Source: Belnapia sp. F-4-1 (lineage in GTDB: Bacteria > Pseudomonadota > Alphaproteobacteria > Acetobacterales > Acetobacteraceae). From it: DNA of 64,000 nucleotides. The position numbers and the translations under genes were made by a program. The stretch lies in the NCBI RefSeq assembly GCF_000802185.1, contig NZ_KN676113.1:1-64000 (forward strand). Reading direction: 5' to 3'. Numbering within the stretch: the first letter of the stretch is position 1; the number at the start of each line of letters is the position of its first letter. Of the stretch, positions 25,722 through 33,659 are shown piece by piece. The notes under the pieces are model-generated. The model did no database searches and was not told where the DNA came from. It saw nothing but the letters and a program-made list of their open reading frames with translations.

Positions 25722-26696
25722 ATGCCCCATGTCGTCTGCCTGCGCCCCGTCCATCCGGAGGCCCTCGCCCTGCTCCGTGCCCGCGAGGGCGTGACGGTCG
25801 AGGTCCTCGATCCGGTGAACGAGGAAACCATCGCCGCCTCCATTCCGAAGGCGGAGGCGGTGATCGTCCGCGCCACGCCGATCAACCGCGCCTTCCTCGC
25901 CCATGCGCCGAATCTCCGCATCGTCGCCCGCCATGGCGTCGGCTATGATGCGGTGGACGTGCCGGCGCTGACCGAGCGCGGCATCCCGCTGACCGTGACG
26001 CCGGATGCGAATGCGCAGAGCGTCGCCGAGCATGCGATGATGCTGCTGCTGAACATCGCCCGGCAGACCGCCTTCTATGACAAGGCGACGCGCGAGCTGC
26101 GCTGGAGCAACCCGCCGGTGCCCGGCACCTTCGACCTCGCCGGCCGCACGGTCCTGGTGATGGGCTTCGGCCGGATCGGCGGCCGCGTCGCCCGGCTTTG
26201 CGCCGCCTTCGGCATGCGCGTGCTGGTGCGGGACCCCTTCATTCCGCAGAACACCATCAAGGGTGCCGGCTTCATCCCGGTGAAGGACCTGTCCGCGGGC
26301 CTCGCCGAGGCCGACGTGGTGACGGTGCATGTGCCCAGCAGCGAGAAGACCCGTGGCTTCGTCAATGGCGAGTTCCTCGCCGGCATGAAGCGTGGCGCAG
26401 TACTGGTGAACACGGCACGCGGCACCCTGGTCGACGAGAAGGCCCTGGCGGGTGCGCTGACCAGCGGGCACATCGCCGCCGCTGGCCTCGACGTGTTCTG
26501 GGAGGAACCCGCCACCGCCGACAACCCGCTGCTCAAGCTGCCGAATGTCATCGTCACCCCGCATACCGCGGCGGCGACGGAGCAGAGTCTGCGCCGCATG
26601 GCCCTTTCCTGCGCCGAGAGCATCTTGCAGGTCTTCGACGGCAAGCTCGACCCCGATGTCGTGATCAACCAGGAGGTGCTGCGCGGCAACGCGTAG
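25722..26696 (+). CDS. D-2-hydroxyacid dehydrogenase (SerA-like, possibly sulfolactate dehydrogenase)
   Basis: The 324-residue NAD(P)-dependent enzyme has VARHGVGYDAVDVPAL, the nucleotide motif VMGFGRIGGRVA, the catalytic Arg in LVNTARGTLVDEKAL, a Glu region and the catalytic His in IVTPHTAAATEQS. It interconverts a D-2-hydroxy acid and its 2-keto acid. Directly upstream is a sulfo-/phosphonopyruvate-type decarboxylase, so one reading is hydroxy acid to keto acid to aldehyde, as in the SlcC/ComDE route for sulfolactate. No sulfo-lyase (SuyAB) or Xsc gene is present to confirm this. Confidence 0.88.
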   Translation: MPHVVCLRPVHPEALALLRAREGVTVEVLDPVNEETIAASIPKAEAVIVRATPINRAFLAHAPNLRIVARHGVGYDAVDVPALTERGIPLTVTPDANAQSVAEHAMMLLLNIARQTAFYDKATRELRWSNPPVPGTFDLAGRTVLVMGFGRIGGRVARLCAAFGMRVLVRDPFIPQNTIKGAGFIPVKDLSAGLAEADVVTVHVPSSEKTRGFVNGEFLAGMKRGAVLVNTARGTLVDEKALAGALTSGHIAAAGLDVFWEEPATADNPLLKLPNVIVTPHTAAATEQSLRRMALSCAESILQVFDGKLDPDVVINQEVLRGNA

Positions 26697-26705
26697 CGTC
26701 AGGGC

Positions 26706-28046
26706 ATGGAGAATCCGCTGCTGGTCCTCGCCGAGCACGCCGTCTCCTGGCGTGAGCGGCCGCTGGCACCCGAGGTCGCGCATCATGCGCGGCGGGCGCT
26801 GATCGACTGGTTCGCGGCCCTCCTGCCCGGCTGCTCCCGCCCGCCCGCCACGTTGCTCGCTGCGGCGCTGACGGCGGAGCGCGGCCCCGGCCGCTCCATC
26901 TGCTATGTCGACGGCAAGCCAGGCCCGCTGCGCCATGCCGCGCTGCTGAACGCGACGGCGAGCCACACGGTCGAGTTCGACGACATCTTCCGCGATGCCG
27001 GCTACCATCCGGCCTGCCCAACCATCCCACCTGCCCTCGCCGCCATCCAACAGCAGGGCGGCGGGATGGAGATGCTGCTCCGCGCCATCACCGCGGGCTA
27101 CGAGGTCTCCTGCCGCATCGGCATGGCGGTGCAGCCGAGCCACTACAAGAACTGGCACACCACCGGCACCGTCGGCACCTTCGGCGCCGCGGCGGCGACC
27201 GCGCTGGTGCTCGGCTGCGACGCCCGGCGGATGGCCCATGCCATCGCCACGGCTGCCACCTTCGCCGGAGGGCTGCAACAGGCCTTCCTCTCCGACGGCA
27301 TGTCGAAGCCGCTGCATCCCGGCCATGCCGCCGAGGCCGGAGCGCTCGCCGCCATCGGTGCCGCGGCGGGCGTGACCGGCGCGCTCGACGTGCTGCATGG
27401 GCCGAAGGGCTTCGCGGCGGCGACCAGCGAGGACACCGGCAAGTGGGAAGCGGCCCTCGCCGATCTCGGGCAGCGCATCTGCATAACCGAGATGACCTTC
27501 AAGAACCACGGCTGCTGCGGCCACATCTTCGCCGCGCTCGATGCCGTGGACGACCTGCGGCGGGAGCACGGCTTCAATTCCGCTGACGTCGCCGCCATCC
27601 ATGTCGGCGGCTACGGCCCGACCAAGACCGTCTGCGACCGGCCCGAGGCGCGGACGGAGCAGGAATGCCGCTTCTCCACCCAGTACTGCATGGGCGCGCT
27701 GCTGGTGCTCGGCGGCGTCCGCCTTGCCGCCTTCACCCCCGAGATGCTGGGCAACCCCGCCATCCGCGCCATCATGCCGCGGGTGACGGTGGAGCTGGAT
27801 CCGGAACTGGCCGATGCCTATCCCGCCCGCCGCGCCGCCAGGGTGCGGCTGATCCTGCGTGATGGGCGGGTGCTGGACCGTTTCCAGCCGACCCGCAAGG
27901 GCGATCCGGACGCCCCGCTCTCGGACGCCGACCTCTCGGCGAAGTTCGAGGAGCTGGTCGCCCCCGTCCTCGGTGCTGGGCCGGCCTCGGCCCTGCTCGA
28001 GGCGTTGTGGCATGGCGATGTCGTGCCCGGGGCGCTGCCTACCTGA
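26706..28046 (+). CDS. MmgE/PrpD family protein
   Basis: The 446-residue protein belongs to the MmgE/PrpD family (2-methylcitrate dehydratase, cis-aconitate decarboxylase, iminodisuccinate epimerase). Indicators are VRHHARRALIDWFA-type N-terminus, HAALLNATASHTVEFDDIF, HPACPTIPPALAA, the GYEVSCRIGMAV helix, HWHTTGT-like NWHTTGTVGTFGAAAA, and FKNHGCCGHIFAALDA. The family dehydrates, isomerises or decarboxylates hydroxy- or tricarboxylic acids. It starts 9 nt after the dehydrogenase stop and overlaps the convergent TRAP permease gene by 8 bp. The substrate is probably the TRAP ligand or a derivative. Confidence 0.9.
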   Translation: MENPLLVLAEHAVSWRERPLAPEVAHHARRALIDWFAALLPGCSRPPATLLAAALTAERGPGRSICYVDGKPGPLRHAALLNATASHTVEFDDIFRDAGYHPACPTIPPALAAIQQQGGGMEMLLRAITAGYEVSCRIGMAVQPSHYKNWHTTGTVGTFGAAAATALVLGCDARRMAHAIATAATFAGGLQQAFLSDGMSKPLHPGHAAEAGALAAIGAAAGVTGALDVLHGPKGFAAATSEDTGKWEAALADLGQRICITEMTFKNHGCCGHIFAALDAVDDLRREHGFNSADVAAIHVGGYGPTKTVCDRPEARTEQECRFSTQYCMGALLVLGGVRLAAFTPEMLGNPAIRAIMPRVTVELDPELADAYPARRAARVRLILRDGRVLDRFQPTRKGDPDAPLSDADLSAKFEELVAPVLGAGPASALLEALWHGDVVPGALPT

Positions 28047-29319
28047 ACAGCGCCGGCAGCCAGAGGCTGAGCGCCGGCACATAGGTCACCAGCAGCAGCA
28101 CCACGACCATCGCCGCATAGAAGGGCGCCGAGGTCTTCGTCGCGTCCCACATCGAGACCTTGCCGACCGCGCAGGCGACGAAGAGCACCGGCCCGACCGG
28201 CGGCGTGATGGTGCCGATGCCGAGGTTGACGATCAGCACGATGCCGAACTGCACCGGATCCATGCCGATCGCCTTCACCACCGGCAGGAAGATCGGCGTG
28301 CCGATCATGATGAGCGGCGCCATGTCCATGAAGGTGCCGAGCAGCAGCAGCACGATGTTGATGATGAGCAGCGTCATCAGCGGATCGTCGGTGATGCCCT
28401 TCATCAGCGCCACGGTCTGCGCCGGCACCTGCAGCAGCGCCATCAGCCAGCCGAAGGCCGAGGCCGTGCCGATGATGAGCATCACCATGCCCGTCGTCCG
28501 CACCGCCCCGCCGACGGCGTGGATGAAGCCCTCCCAGCTCAGGCTGCGATAGACCAGCAGCACCACCAGCAAGGCGTAGATGACGGCGACGCAGGCGCTC
28601 TCGGTCGCGGTGAAGACGCCGCTGCGCACGCCGGCGAAGATGATGACGATCAGCATCAGGCCGGGGATGGCGTTGAAGACCAGCCGCGCCAGGATCGACC
28701 AGCCGGGGAAGGCCTCCCGCGGATAGCCGCGCTTCACCGCCACCAGCCAGGCGACGACCATGAGCGAGGCCATCATCACGATGCCGGGGACGATGCCGGC
28801 GGTGAAGAGATCCGCGACGCTGATCGCCCCGCCTGCCGCGATGACATAGAGGATCATGTTGTGGCTGGGCGGGATCAGCAGGTCGATCAGCGCCGCATTG
28901 GCGGTGATGTTGACGGCATAGTCCGGCGCGTAGCCGCGCGCCTTCATTTGCGGGATCATCACGCCACCGACCGCGCTGGCATCCGCCACGGCCGAGCCGG
29001 AGACGCCGCCGAACAAGGTCGCGGCGACGATGTTCACCTGCCCGAGACCGCCGCGCAGATGCCCGACCATGGCGGCCGCCAGCGCCACCAGCCGGTCGGC
29101 GATCTGGCCCCGCATCATCAGGTCGCCAGCGAAGATGAAGAAGGGGATCGCCAGCATGGAGAAGACGTTCATGCCCGAGGAGAGCTGCTGGAACACCACA
29201 ATCGGCGGCAGATCCATGTAGAGCACGGTGGCGAAGGCCGCGGCGCCGAGGCAGAAGGCAACCGGCACGCCGATCAGCAGCAGCAGCGTGAAGCTGCCGA
29301 GCAGCAGGGTGAGTTCCAC
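28039..29319 (-). CDS. dctM: TRAP transporter large permease (DctM)
   Basis: The 426-residue inner-membrane protein has about 12 hydrophobic helices and the DctM family motifs: PVAFCLGAAAFATV near the start, LLAIPFFIFAGDLMMRG-like (LAIPFFIFAGDLM), GGVSGSAVADASAVGGVMIPQM, LIPPSHNMILYVIAAGG, and VNLGIGTITPPVGPVLFVA. It is the ion-coupled transport channel of a TRAP system. It starts with GTG at 29319, 11 nt after dctQ, in the order dctP-dctQ-dctM. Confidence 0.96.
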   Translation of the reverse strand: MELTLLLGSFTLLLLIGVPVAFCLGAAAFATVLYMDLPPIVVFQQLSSGMNVFSMLAIPFFIFAGDLMMRGQIADRLVALAAAMVGHLRGGLGQVNIVAATLFGGVSGSAVADASAVGGVMIPQMKARGYAPDYAVNITANAALIDLLIPPSHNMILYVIAAGGAISVADLFTAGIVPGIVMMASLMVVAWLVAVKRGYPREAFPGWSILARLVFNAIPGLMLIVIIFAGVRSGVFTATESACVAVIYALLVVLLVYRSLSWEGFIHAVGGAVRTTGMVMLIIGTASAFGWLMALLQVPAQTVALMKGITDDPLMTLLIINIVLLLLGTFMDMAPLIMIGTPIFLPVVKAIGMDPVQFGIVLIVNLGIGTITPPVGPVLFVACAVGKVSMWDATKTSAPFYAAMVVVLLLVTYVPALSLWLPALFR

Positions 29320-29330
29320 GGCGGGTGCCC

Positions 29331-29861
29331 TCAGCTATCGGTCAGAATGGTATCGGCGGGCAGACCAACCGGCGCCCGGCCCGTTGCCAGCCGCGCCACC
29401 AGCCGCTCCAGCCCGAACAGCGCCATCAGCGCGCCGCCGAGCGTGATCGGCATGTATTCAACCGTGCCCGGCAGGCCGAGCGTCGGCAGCGTCGCATCCC
29501 AGACGGTGAGCGCGAGGTCGCTGCCATACCAGGCCATGGCGGCGCCGAAGACGGTGATGGTCAGGTCCGAGATGATGTGGAAGGCCAGCGCGAGGCCCGG
29601 CGGCAGCGTGTCGCGCAAGGTCTCGAAGCCCATGTGGAAGCCCTCGCGCACACCCGCCGCGGCGGCGCCCAGGATGACCCAGCCCATCAGCAACAATGCC
29701 GAGGCCTCCGCCCAGGCCGGGGTATCGTTCAGCACGAAGCGGCCGAAGACGCCCCAGGCGACGACCGCGGTCATCGCCACCATGGCGATGCCGGCGATGA
29801 GGATCGCAGCCCGCGCCGCGACCGCCAGCGCCGAGGAGAGTCCGCGATGCAGTGCCTGCAT
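29331..29861 (-). CDS. dctQ: TRAP transporter small permease (DctQ)
   Basis: The 176-residue protein has four hydrophobic helices and the DctQ pattern: MTAVVAWGVFGRFVLNDTPAWAEASALLLM, followed by GAAAAGVREGFHMGFETLRDTLP. It supports the large permease DctM. It lies 4 nt after dctP and 11 nt before dctM. The C-terminal part after the fourth helix is slightly longer than typical. Confidence 0.94.
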   Translation of the reverse strand: MQALHRGLSSALAVAARAAILIAGIAMVAMTAVVAWGVFGRFVLNDTPAWAEASALLLMGWVILGAAAAGVREGFHMGFETLRDTLPPGLALAFHIISDLTITVFGAAMAWYGSDLALTVWDATLPTLGLPGTVEYMPITLGGALMALFGLERLVARLATGRAPVGLPADTILTDS

Positions 29862-29865
29862 GCGC

Positions 29866-30852
29866 TCAGGCCGCGCGGATGCGGTCGACGAGTGCCTTCA
29901 GCTTGGCGTCACGCACGAACTGGTCGTAGACGGGCTGCACCAGCTTGGCGAAGGCCGGCTTGTCGGCCTGCACCACCTGCGCGCCGCCGGCCTCGATCTG
30001 CTTCCGCGCATCCTGCTCCATCTTCACCCAGAGGGCGCGCATATGCGGCACGCTCTCCTTCGCCGCCTGGCGCATGATCTCCTGGTCGGGCTTCGGAAGC
30101 CGGTCGAAGCTGCGCTTGCTCATCGCCACGATCTCGGGCGTCAGGCTGTGCTCCGTCATCGCATAGTGCTTCGCCACCTCGAAGTGGCGGGCGGTGAGGA
30201 AGGAGGGGAAGTTGTTCTCGGCGCCATCCACCACGCCGGTCTGCAGCGCGGAATAGACCTCGCCATAGGGCAGCGGCGTCGCATTGGCGCCGAAGGCCCG
30301 CATCATCGCCACCCACATGTCGGATTGCTGGACGCGGATCTTGAGGCCCTTCATTTCCTCCGGCGTCCGAGCCGGCCGGCCGCGGGTGTAGAAGCTGCGC
30401 GCGCCGGCGTCGTAGTAGCCGAGGGTGACGAGGCCATGCGGCAAGGTCGCCTTGCCGATATCCTCGCCGATCGGCCCGTCCATCACCTGCTGCATATGTG
30501 CGGTGTCGCGGAACAGGAAGGGCAGGCCCGCCACCAGCGTCTCCGGCACCAGGTTGTTCAGCGGCGCGGTGTTGACGCGGGTGATGTCGATGACGCCGAA
30601 GCGCGTCTGCTCCAGTGTGTCCTTCTCGTCGCCGAGCTGGCGGGAATGGAACATCTGGATCCGGATGCGCCCGCCGGTCCGCTCCTCGACGAGCTTGCCC
30701 ATGTACTTCACGCCCTCGATGGTCGGGTAGCCGTCGGGGTGGACGTCGGCAGCACGGAGGGTAACGCCCTGGGCGCTGGCCCGTCCGCTGATCCAGGGGG
30801 CGGCGAGGACGGCGCCGAGCACGAGGCGGCGGCGGATGGTGACGCTCTCCAT
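29866..30852 (-). CDS. dctP: TRAP transporter solute-binding protein (DctP)
   Basis: The 328-residue periplasmic receptor begins MESVTIRRRLVLGAVLAAPW, an export signal with an Arg triplet, cleaved probably after ASAQ. DctP motifs include GGRIRIQMFHSRQLGDEKDTLEQ, PFLFRDTAHMQQVMDGPIG, the carboxylate-binding Arg region GLKIRVQQSDMWV and GEVYSALQTGVVDGAENNFPSF. The conserved arginine argues for an organic acid ligand. The ATG at 30852 is preceded by GGAGGAATGATCCG. A GntR-type operator (30892-30913) lies about 40 nt upstream. Confidence 0.95.
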   Translation of the reverse strand: MESVTIRRRLVLGAVLAAPWISGRASAQGVTLRAADVHPDGYPTIEGVKYMGKLVEERTGGRIRIQMFHSRQLGDEKDTLEQTRFGVIDITRVNTAPLNNLVPETLVAGLPFLFRDTAHMQQVMDGPIGEDIGKATLPHGLVTLGYYDAGARSFYTRGRPARTPEEMKGLKIRVQQSDMWVAMMRAFGANATPLPYGEVYSALQTGVVDGAENNFPSFLTARHFEVAKHYAMTEHSLTPEIVAMSKRSFDRLPKPDQEIMRQAAKESVPHMRALWVKMEQDARKQIEAGGAQVVQADKPAFAKLVQPVYDQFVRDAKLKALVDRIRAA

Positions 30853-30891
30853 CGGATCATTCCTCCATCGGGGCGATCTCCGCCGCCCGAT

Positions 30892-30913
30892 CAACTGCAA
30901 TAGCAGATAGCAG
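30892..30913. promoter_or_regulatory. Putative GntR operator upstream of dctP
   Basis: The sequence CAACTGCAATAGCAG followed by ATAGCAG is nearly the same as the site at 31637-31658 (19 of 22 positions identical). It contains the imperfect palindrome CTGCAATAGCAG (30895-30906). It is 40 nt before the dctP start, in position to control the TRAP operon. Confidence 0.65.
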
Positions 30914-30937
30914 CTTGCGCCCCACCCGCGCAGGAAG

Positions 30938-31633
30938 TCAACGGCCCTGGCGCGAAGTGGCGAGGACGCCGTTGGTCGTGAGGGAGCGGAGGACGTGATG
31001 CCGCATCCGCGCCTCGGCCAGCGCCGGGTCCCGCGCCTTGAGCGCGGCGAGGATCGAGGCGTGCTCGCGCAGCGCCTTCGGCATGTCCTTCGGCGTGCTG
31101 CCGAGTGCGCGGAGCCGGCCGAGGTCGTCATAGGCCCGGAGTGCCTCGAGCGACTTCACCAGGAAGAGGTTACCCGTCGCGCCCTGAAGGATGGCGTGGA
31201 AACGCTCGTTCAGCTCGGCCAGCGCTTCGGTGTCGGCGGCCGCCGTCGCGCCGCGCATCCCGCGCACGATCTGCGCCAGTTCCGCTAGGTCCTCGCCCGA
31301 CATGCGCTCGGCGGCCAGCGCCGCGGCCACGCCCTCCAGCGCCGCGCGGATGCGGCCGAGCTCGGCCAGGCGCTCCGGCCCGATCTCCGCCACCACCGTA
31401 CCGCGGCGCGGCAGGGTGACGACCATGCCGTCCTGCTCCAGCCGCCGCAGCGCCTCCCGCACCGGCTGGGCGGAGATGCCGAGGGCATGGGCCATGCTGC
31501 GCTCGGAGATCCGGCTGCCCGGCCGCAGCGTGCCCTGGACGATGCCGTCGCGCAGCCGCCGGTAGGCCCGCTCCCCAAGCGAGAGCGTCTCCTCCTCGGC
31601 AAGCGGTTCGACCAGAATGGGGCCAGCGGACAT
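30938..31633 (-). CDS. GntR family (FCD) transcriptional regulator
   Basis: The 231-residue protein has an N-terminal winged helix (residues 18-78: ERAYRRLRDGIVQGTLRPGS, ISERSMAHALGISAQPVREALRRLEQDG) and an all-helical FCD ligand domain. The metal-type histidines can be seen in LNERFHAIL and, near the end, EHASIL and MRHHVL. FCD regulators usually respond to organic acids. It sits between the TRAP operon and the dehydratase gene with matching operator-like sites beside each. The ATG at 31633 is preferred over an in-frame TTG at 31639. Autoregulation is likely because one site touches its own start. Confidence 0.93.
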   Translation of the reverse strand: MSAGPILVEPLAEEETLSLGERAYRRLRDGIVQGTLRPGSRISERSMAHALGISAQPVREALRRLEQDGMVVTLPRRGTVVAEIGPERLAELGRIRAALEGVAAALAAERMSGEDLAELAQIVRGMRGATAAADTEALAELNERFHAILQGATGNLFLVKSLEALRAYDDLGRLRALGSTPKDMPKALREHASILAALKARDPALAEARMRHHVLRSLTTNGVLATSRQGR

Positions 31634-31636
31634 GGA

Positions 31637-31658
31637 CAACTGCTATAGCAGCTGGCAG
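31637..31658. promoter_or_regulatory. Putative GntR operator between gntR and the dehydratase
   Basis: A perfect 12-bp palindrome CTGCTATAGCAG occupies 31640-31651 and is followed by CTGGCAG. The preceding CAA and the whole 22 bp match the dctP-upstream site at 19 positions. It is 4-7 bp before the gntR start codon and about 40 bp before the dehydratase start. Confidence 0.7.
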
Positions 31659-31694
31659 GGTGGGCCGGAAGTCATTGCCGCCGAGGAAATGTCC

Positions 31695-33422
31695 ATGCCC
31701 CGCAAGAGGCCCGAGGAGTTGCGTAGCCACCGCTGGTTCGGAGTGGACGACCTCCGTGCCTTCGGCCACCGCTCCCGCCTGCTGCAGACCGGCCTCGCCG
31801 AGGCGGATTTCCGCGGCAAGCCGGTGATCGGCATCATCAACACCTGGTCCGACCTCAGCGTTTGCCACGCCCATTTCCGCACGCGGGCGGAGGAGGTGAA
31901 GCGCGGCGTCTGGCAGGCCGGCGGCTTCCCGGTCGAGCTGCCGGCGCATCCGGTGACGGAGCAGTACCAGAAGCCGAGCAGCATGCTCTACCGCAATTTC
32001 CTGGCGATGGAAACGGAGGAGCTGGCACGCAGCCATCCCTGCGACGGGCTCGTGCTGATGGGCGGCTGCGACAAGACGCCGCCCGCCCTCGTCATGGGCG
32101 CGCTTTCCGCCAACCTGCCCTGCATCTTCGTCCCCGCCGGCCCGATGCTGTCGGGCAACTGGCACGGCAAGAAGCTCGGCAGCGGCAGCGATGTCTGGAA
32201 GTACAATGCCGAGCTGCGCGCCGGCAACATCACCCAGGCGCAGTGGAAGGACATGGAGAGCGGCATCGCCCGCAGCTTCGGCACCTGCATGACGGCGGGT
32301 ACCGCGGCGACGATGATGCTGGCGGTGGAGGCGATGGGCCTCGCCCTCCCCGGCGCTTCCTCCATCCCGGCGGCCGATTCCGCCCATCCGCGCATGGCGA
32401 CGGCGGCGGGCCGCCGCATCGTCGAGATGGTCTGGGAGGATGCGACGCCCGGGAGCCTCCTGACCCAGGCCAGCATCGACAATGCGGTGACGGCGACGAT
32501 GGGCTTCGGCGGCTCGACCAACGCCATCCCGCATCTCATCGCCATGGCCCGGCGCGGCGGCTTCCAGCTCGACCTCGACCGGTTCGATGCCATCAGCCGG
32601 CGCACCCCCCTCCTCGCCAACCTGCGCCCGAACGGCGACACCTGGCTGATGGAGGATTTCTACTATGCCGGTGGGGCGCGCGCCTTCCTTACCCGTCTCG
32701 CCCCCTGGCTCGACCTTTCGGCCCGCACCGTCACCGGCGCCACGCTCGGCGAGAACCTCGAGGGCGCCGAGTGCCACAACGAGGACATCATCCGCCCGCT
32801 CGACCGGCCGCTCCAGGCGGAGGGCGGCGTCGCCATCCTGCGCGGCTCGCTCGCCCCGCGCGGCGCCGTCATCAAGACCAGCGCGGCCGATCCCCGCCTG
32901 CTGACCCATACCGGCCCGGCCGTGGTCTTCGAGGACTACAACGACATGAATGCCCGGCTCGACGACCCAGCGCTGGAGGTCACGCCCGACAGCGTACTGG
33001 TGCTGCGCCAGGCCGGGCCCCAGGGCGGGCCGGGCATGCCGGAATGGGGCATGATGCCGATCCCCCGGAAGCTGCTCCAGCAAGGGGTGCGGGACATGGT
33101 CCGGCTCTCCGATGCCCGGATGTCCGGCACCAGCTACGGCACCTGCGTGTTGCACGTCGCCCCCGAATCGCATGTCGGCGGCCCGTTGGCCCTGGTCCGC
33201 ACCGGCGACCTCATCCGCCTCGACGTGCCAAACCGCGGCCTCGACCTGCTGGTGGAGCCGGCGGAGCTGGAGCGGCGTCGCGCCGCCTGGACTCCGCCGC
33301 CCCGCCGCTACACCCGCGGCTGGACCTCGCTCTACCTCGACCATGTCGGCCAGGCCGACGAGGGCTGCGATTTCGACTTCCTGGAGCACGGGGCACCGAC
33401 GCCGGAGCCAGAAATTCACTGA
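31695..33422 (+). CDS. IlvD/Edd-family sugar-acid dehydratase (L-arabinonate dehydratase-like)
   Basis: The 575-residue protein is an IlvD/Edd dehydratase with the three iron-sulfur cysteines Cys57 (SDLSVCHAH), Cys125 (MGGCDKTPP) and Cys198 (SFGTCMTAG). The AGPMLSGNWHG segment and the shorter length mark the [2Fe-2S] aldonate dehydratase branch rather than IlvD itself. It removes water from a 2,3-dihydroxy acid to give a 2-keto-3-deoxy acid. The ATG at 31695 has GAGGA 6 nt upstream; an ATG at 31689 is too close to that site. It is divergent from the GntR gene, with a shared operator, so it belongs to the same regulon as the TRAP genes. Confidence 0.93.
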   Translation: MPRKRPEELRSHRWFGVDDLRAFGHRSRLLQTGLAEADFRGKPVIGIINTWSDLSVCHAHFRTRAEEVKRGVWQAGGFPVELPAHPVTEQYQKPSSMLYRNFLAMETEELARSHPCDGLVLMGGCDKTPPALVMGALSANLPCIFVPAGPMLSGNWHGKKLGSGSDVWKYNAELRAGNITQAQWKDMESGIARSFGTCMTAGTAATMMLAVEAMGLALPGASSIPAADSAHPRMATAAGRRIVEMVWEDATPGSLLTQASIDNAVTATMGFGGSTNAIPHLIAMARRGGFQLDLDRFDAISRRTPLLANLRPNGDTWLMEDFYYAGGARAFLTRLAPWLDLSARTVTGATLGENLEGAECHNEDIIRPLDRPLQAEGGVAILRGSLAPRGAVIKTSAADPRLLTHTGPAVVFEDYNDMNARLDDPALEVTPDSVLVLRQAGPQGGPGMPEWGMMPIPRKLLQQGVRDMVRLSDARMSGTSYGTCVLHVAPESHVGGPLALVRTGDLIRLDVPNRGLDLLVEPAELERRRAAWTPPPRRYTRGWTSLYLDHVGQADEGCDFDFLEHGAPTPEPEIH

Positions 33423-33440
33423 ACCGTGTATCGATGTTTT

Positions 33441-33454
33441 AACGAATGGTCGGT
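33441..33454. promoter_or_regulatory. TetR-operator-like imperfect palindrome
   Basis: AACGAATGGTCGGT reads on the other strand as ACCGACCATTCGTT, an ACCGAC/TTCGTT half-site arrangement of the type used by many TetR regulators. It lies in a locally AT-richer gap. No TetR gene is in the window, so this is weak. Confidence 0.25.
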
Positions 33455-33482
33455 AGGTTGCGGCAATCGAAAGGCTGTATCC

Positions 33483-33611
33483 GTGACCGAAGATCAAACC
33501 GAGAACGACGGAGAATTTCACCTGCTGGAGGGCTGGATGCTCGGCGTCCTGCTCTTTCCGCTGGCGATGGAAGAGATCGAACGGGTCCCGGCCGCCAACG
33601 ACACGGAATAG
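33483..33611 (+). CDS. Small hypothetical protein
   Basis: A GTG at 33483, with GAAAGG 9 nt upstream, opens a 42-residue frame. It has an acidic start (TEDQTENDGEFH), a short hydrophobic patch (WMLGVLLFPLAM) and an acidic end (EEIERVPAANDTE). A longer form from a GTG at 33426 is possible. I do not recognise it. The hydrophobic patch is too short for a sure membrane helix. The local base composition is less GC-rich than its neighbours. Confidence 0.4.
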   Translation: MTEDQTENDGEFHLLEGWMLGVLLFPLAMEEIERVPAANDTE

Positions 33612-33659
33612 CCCTCGGGCGGGCTTGCCGAGGCCGGCGATCCTGGCCAGCATCCGCCC

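Noticed and set aside
26706-28046. Calling the MmgE/PrpD gene prpD
   Set aside because: No prpB or prpC nearby and the family covers several reactions, so the symbol would be over-specific.
27859-30903. Open frame of about 1000 codons on the + strand opposite the TRAP operon
   Set aside because: It is the antisense of dctM, dctQ and dctP, whose motifs are clear; the translated product is low-complexity His/Arg/Asp-rich, typical of antisense frames in GC-rich DNA.
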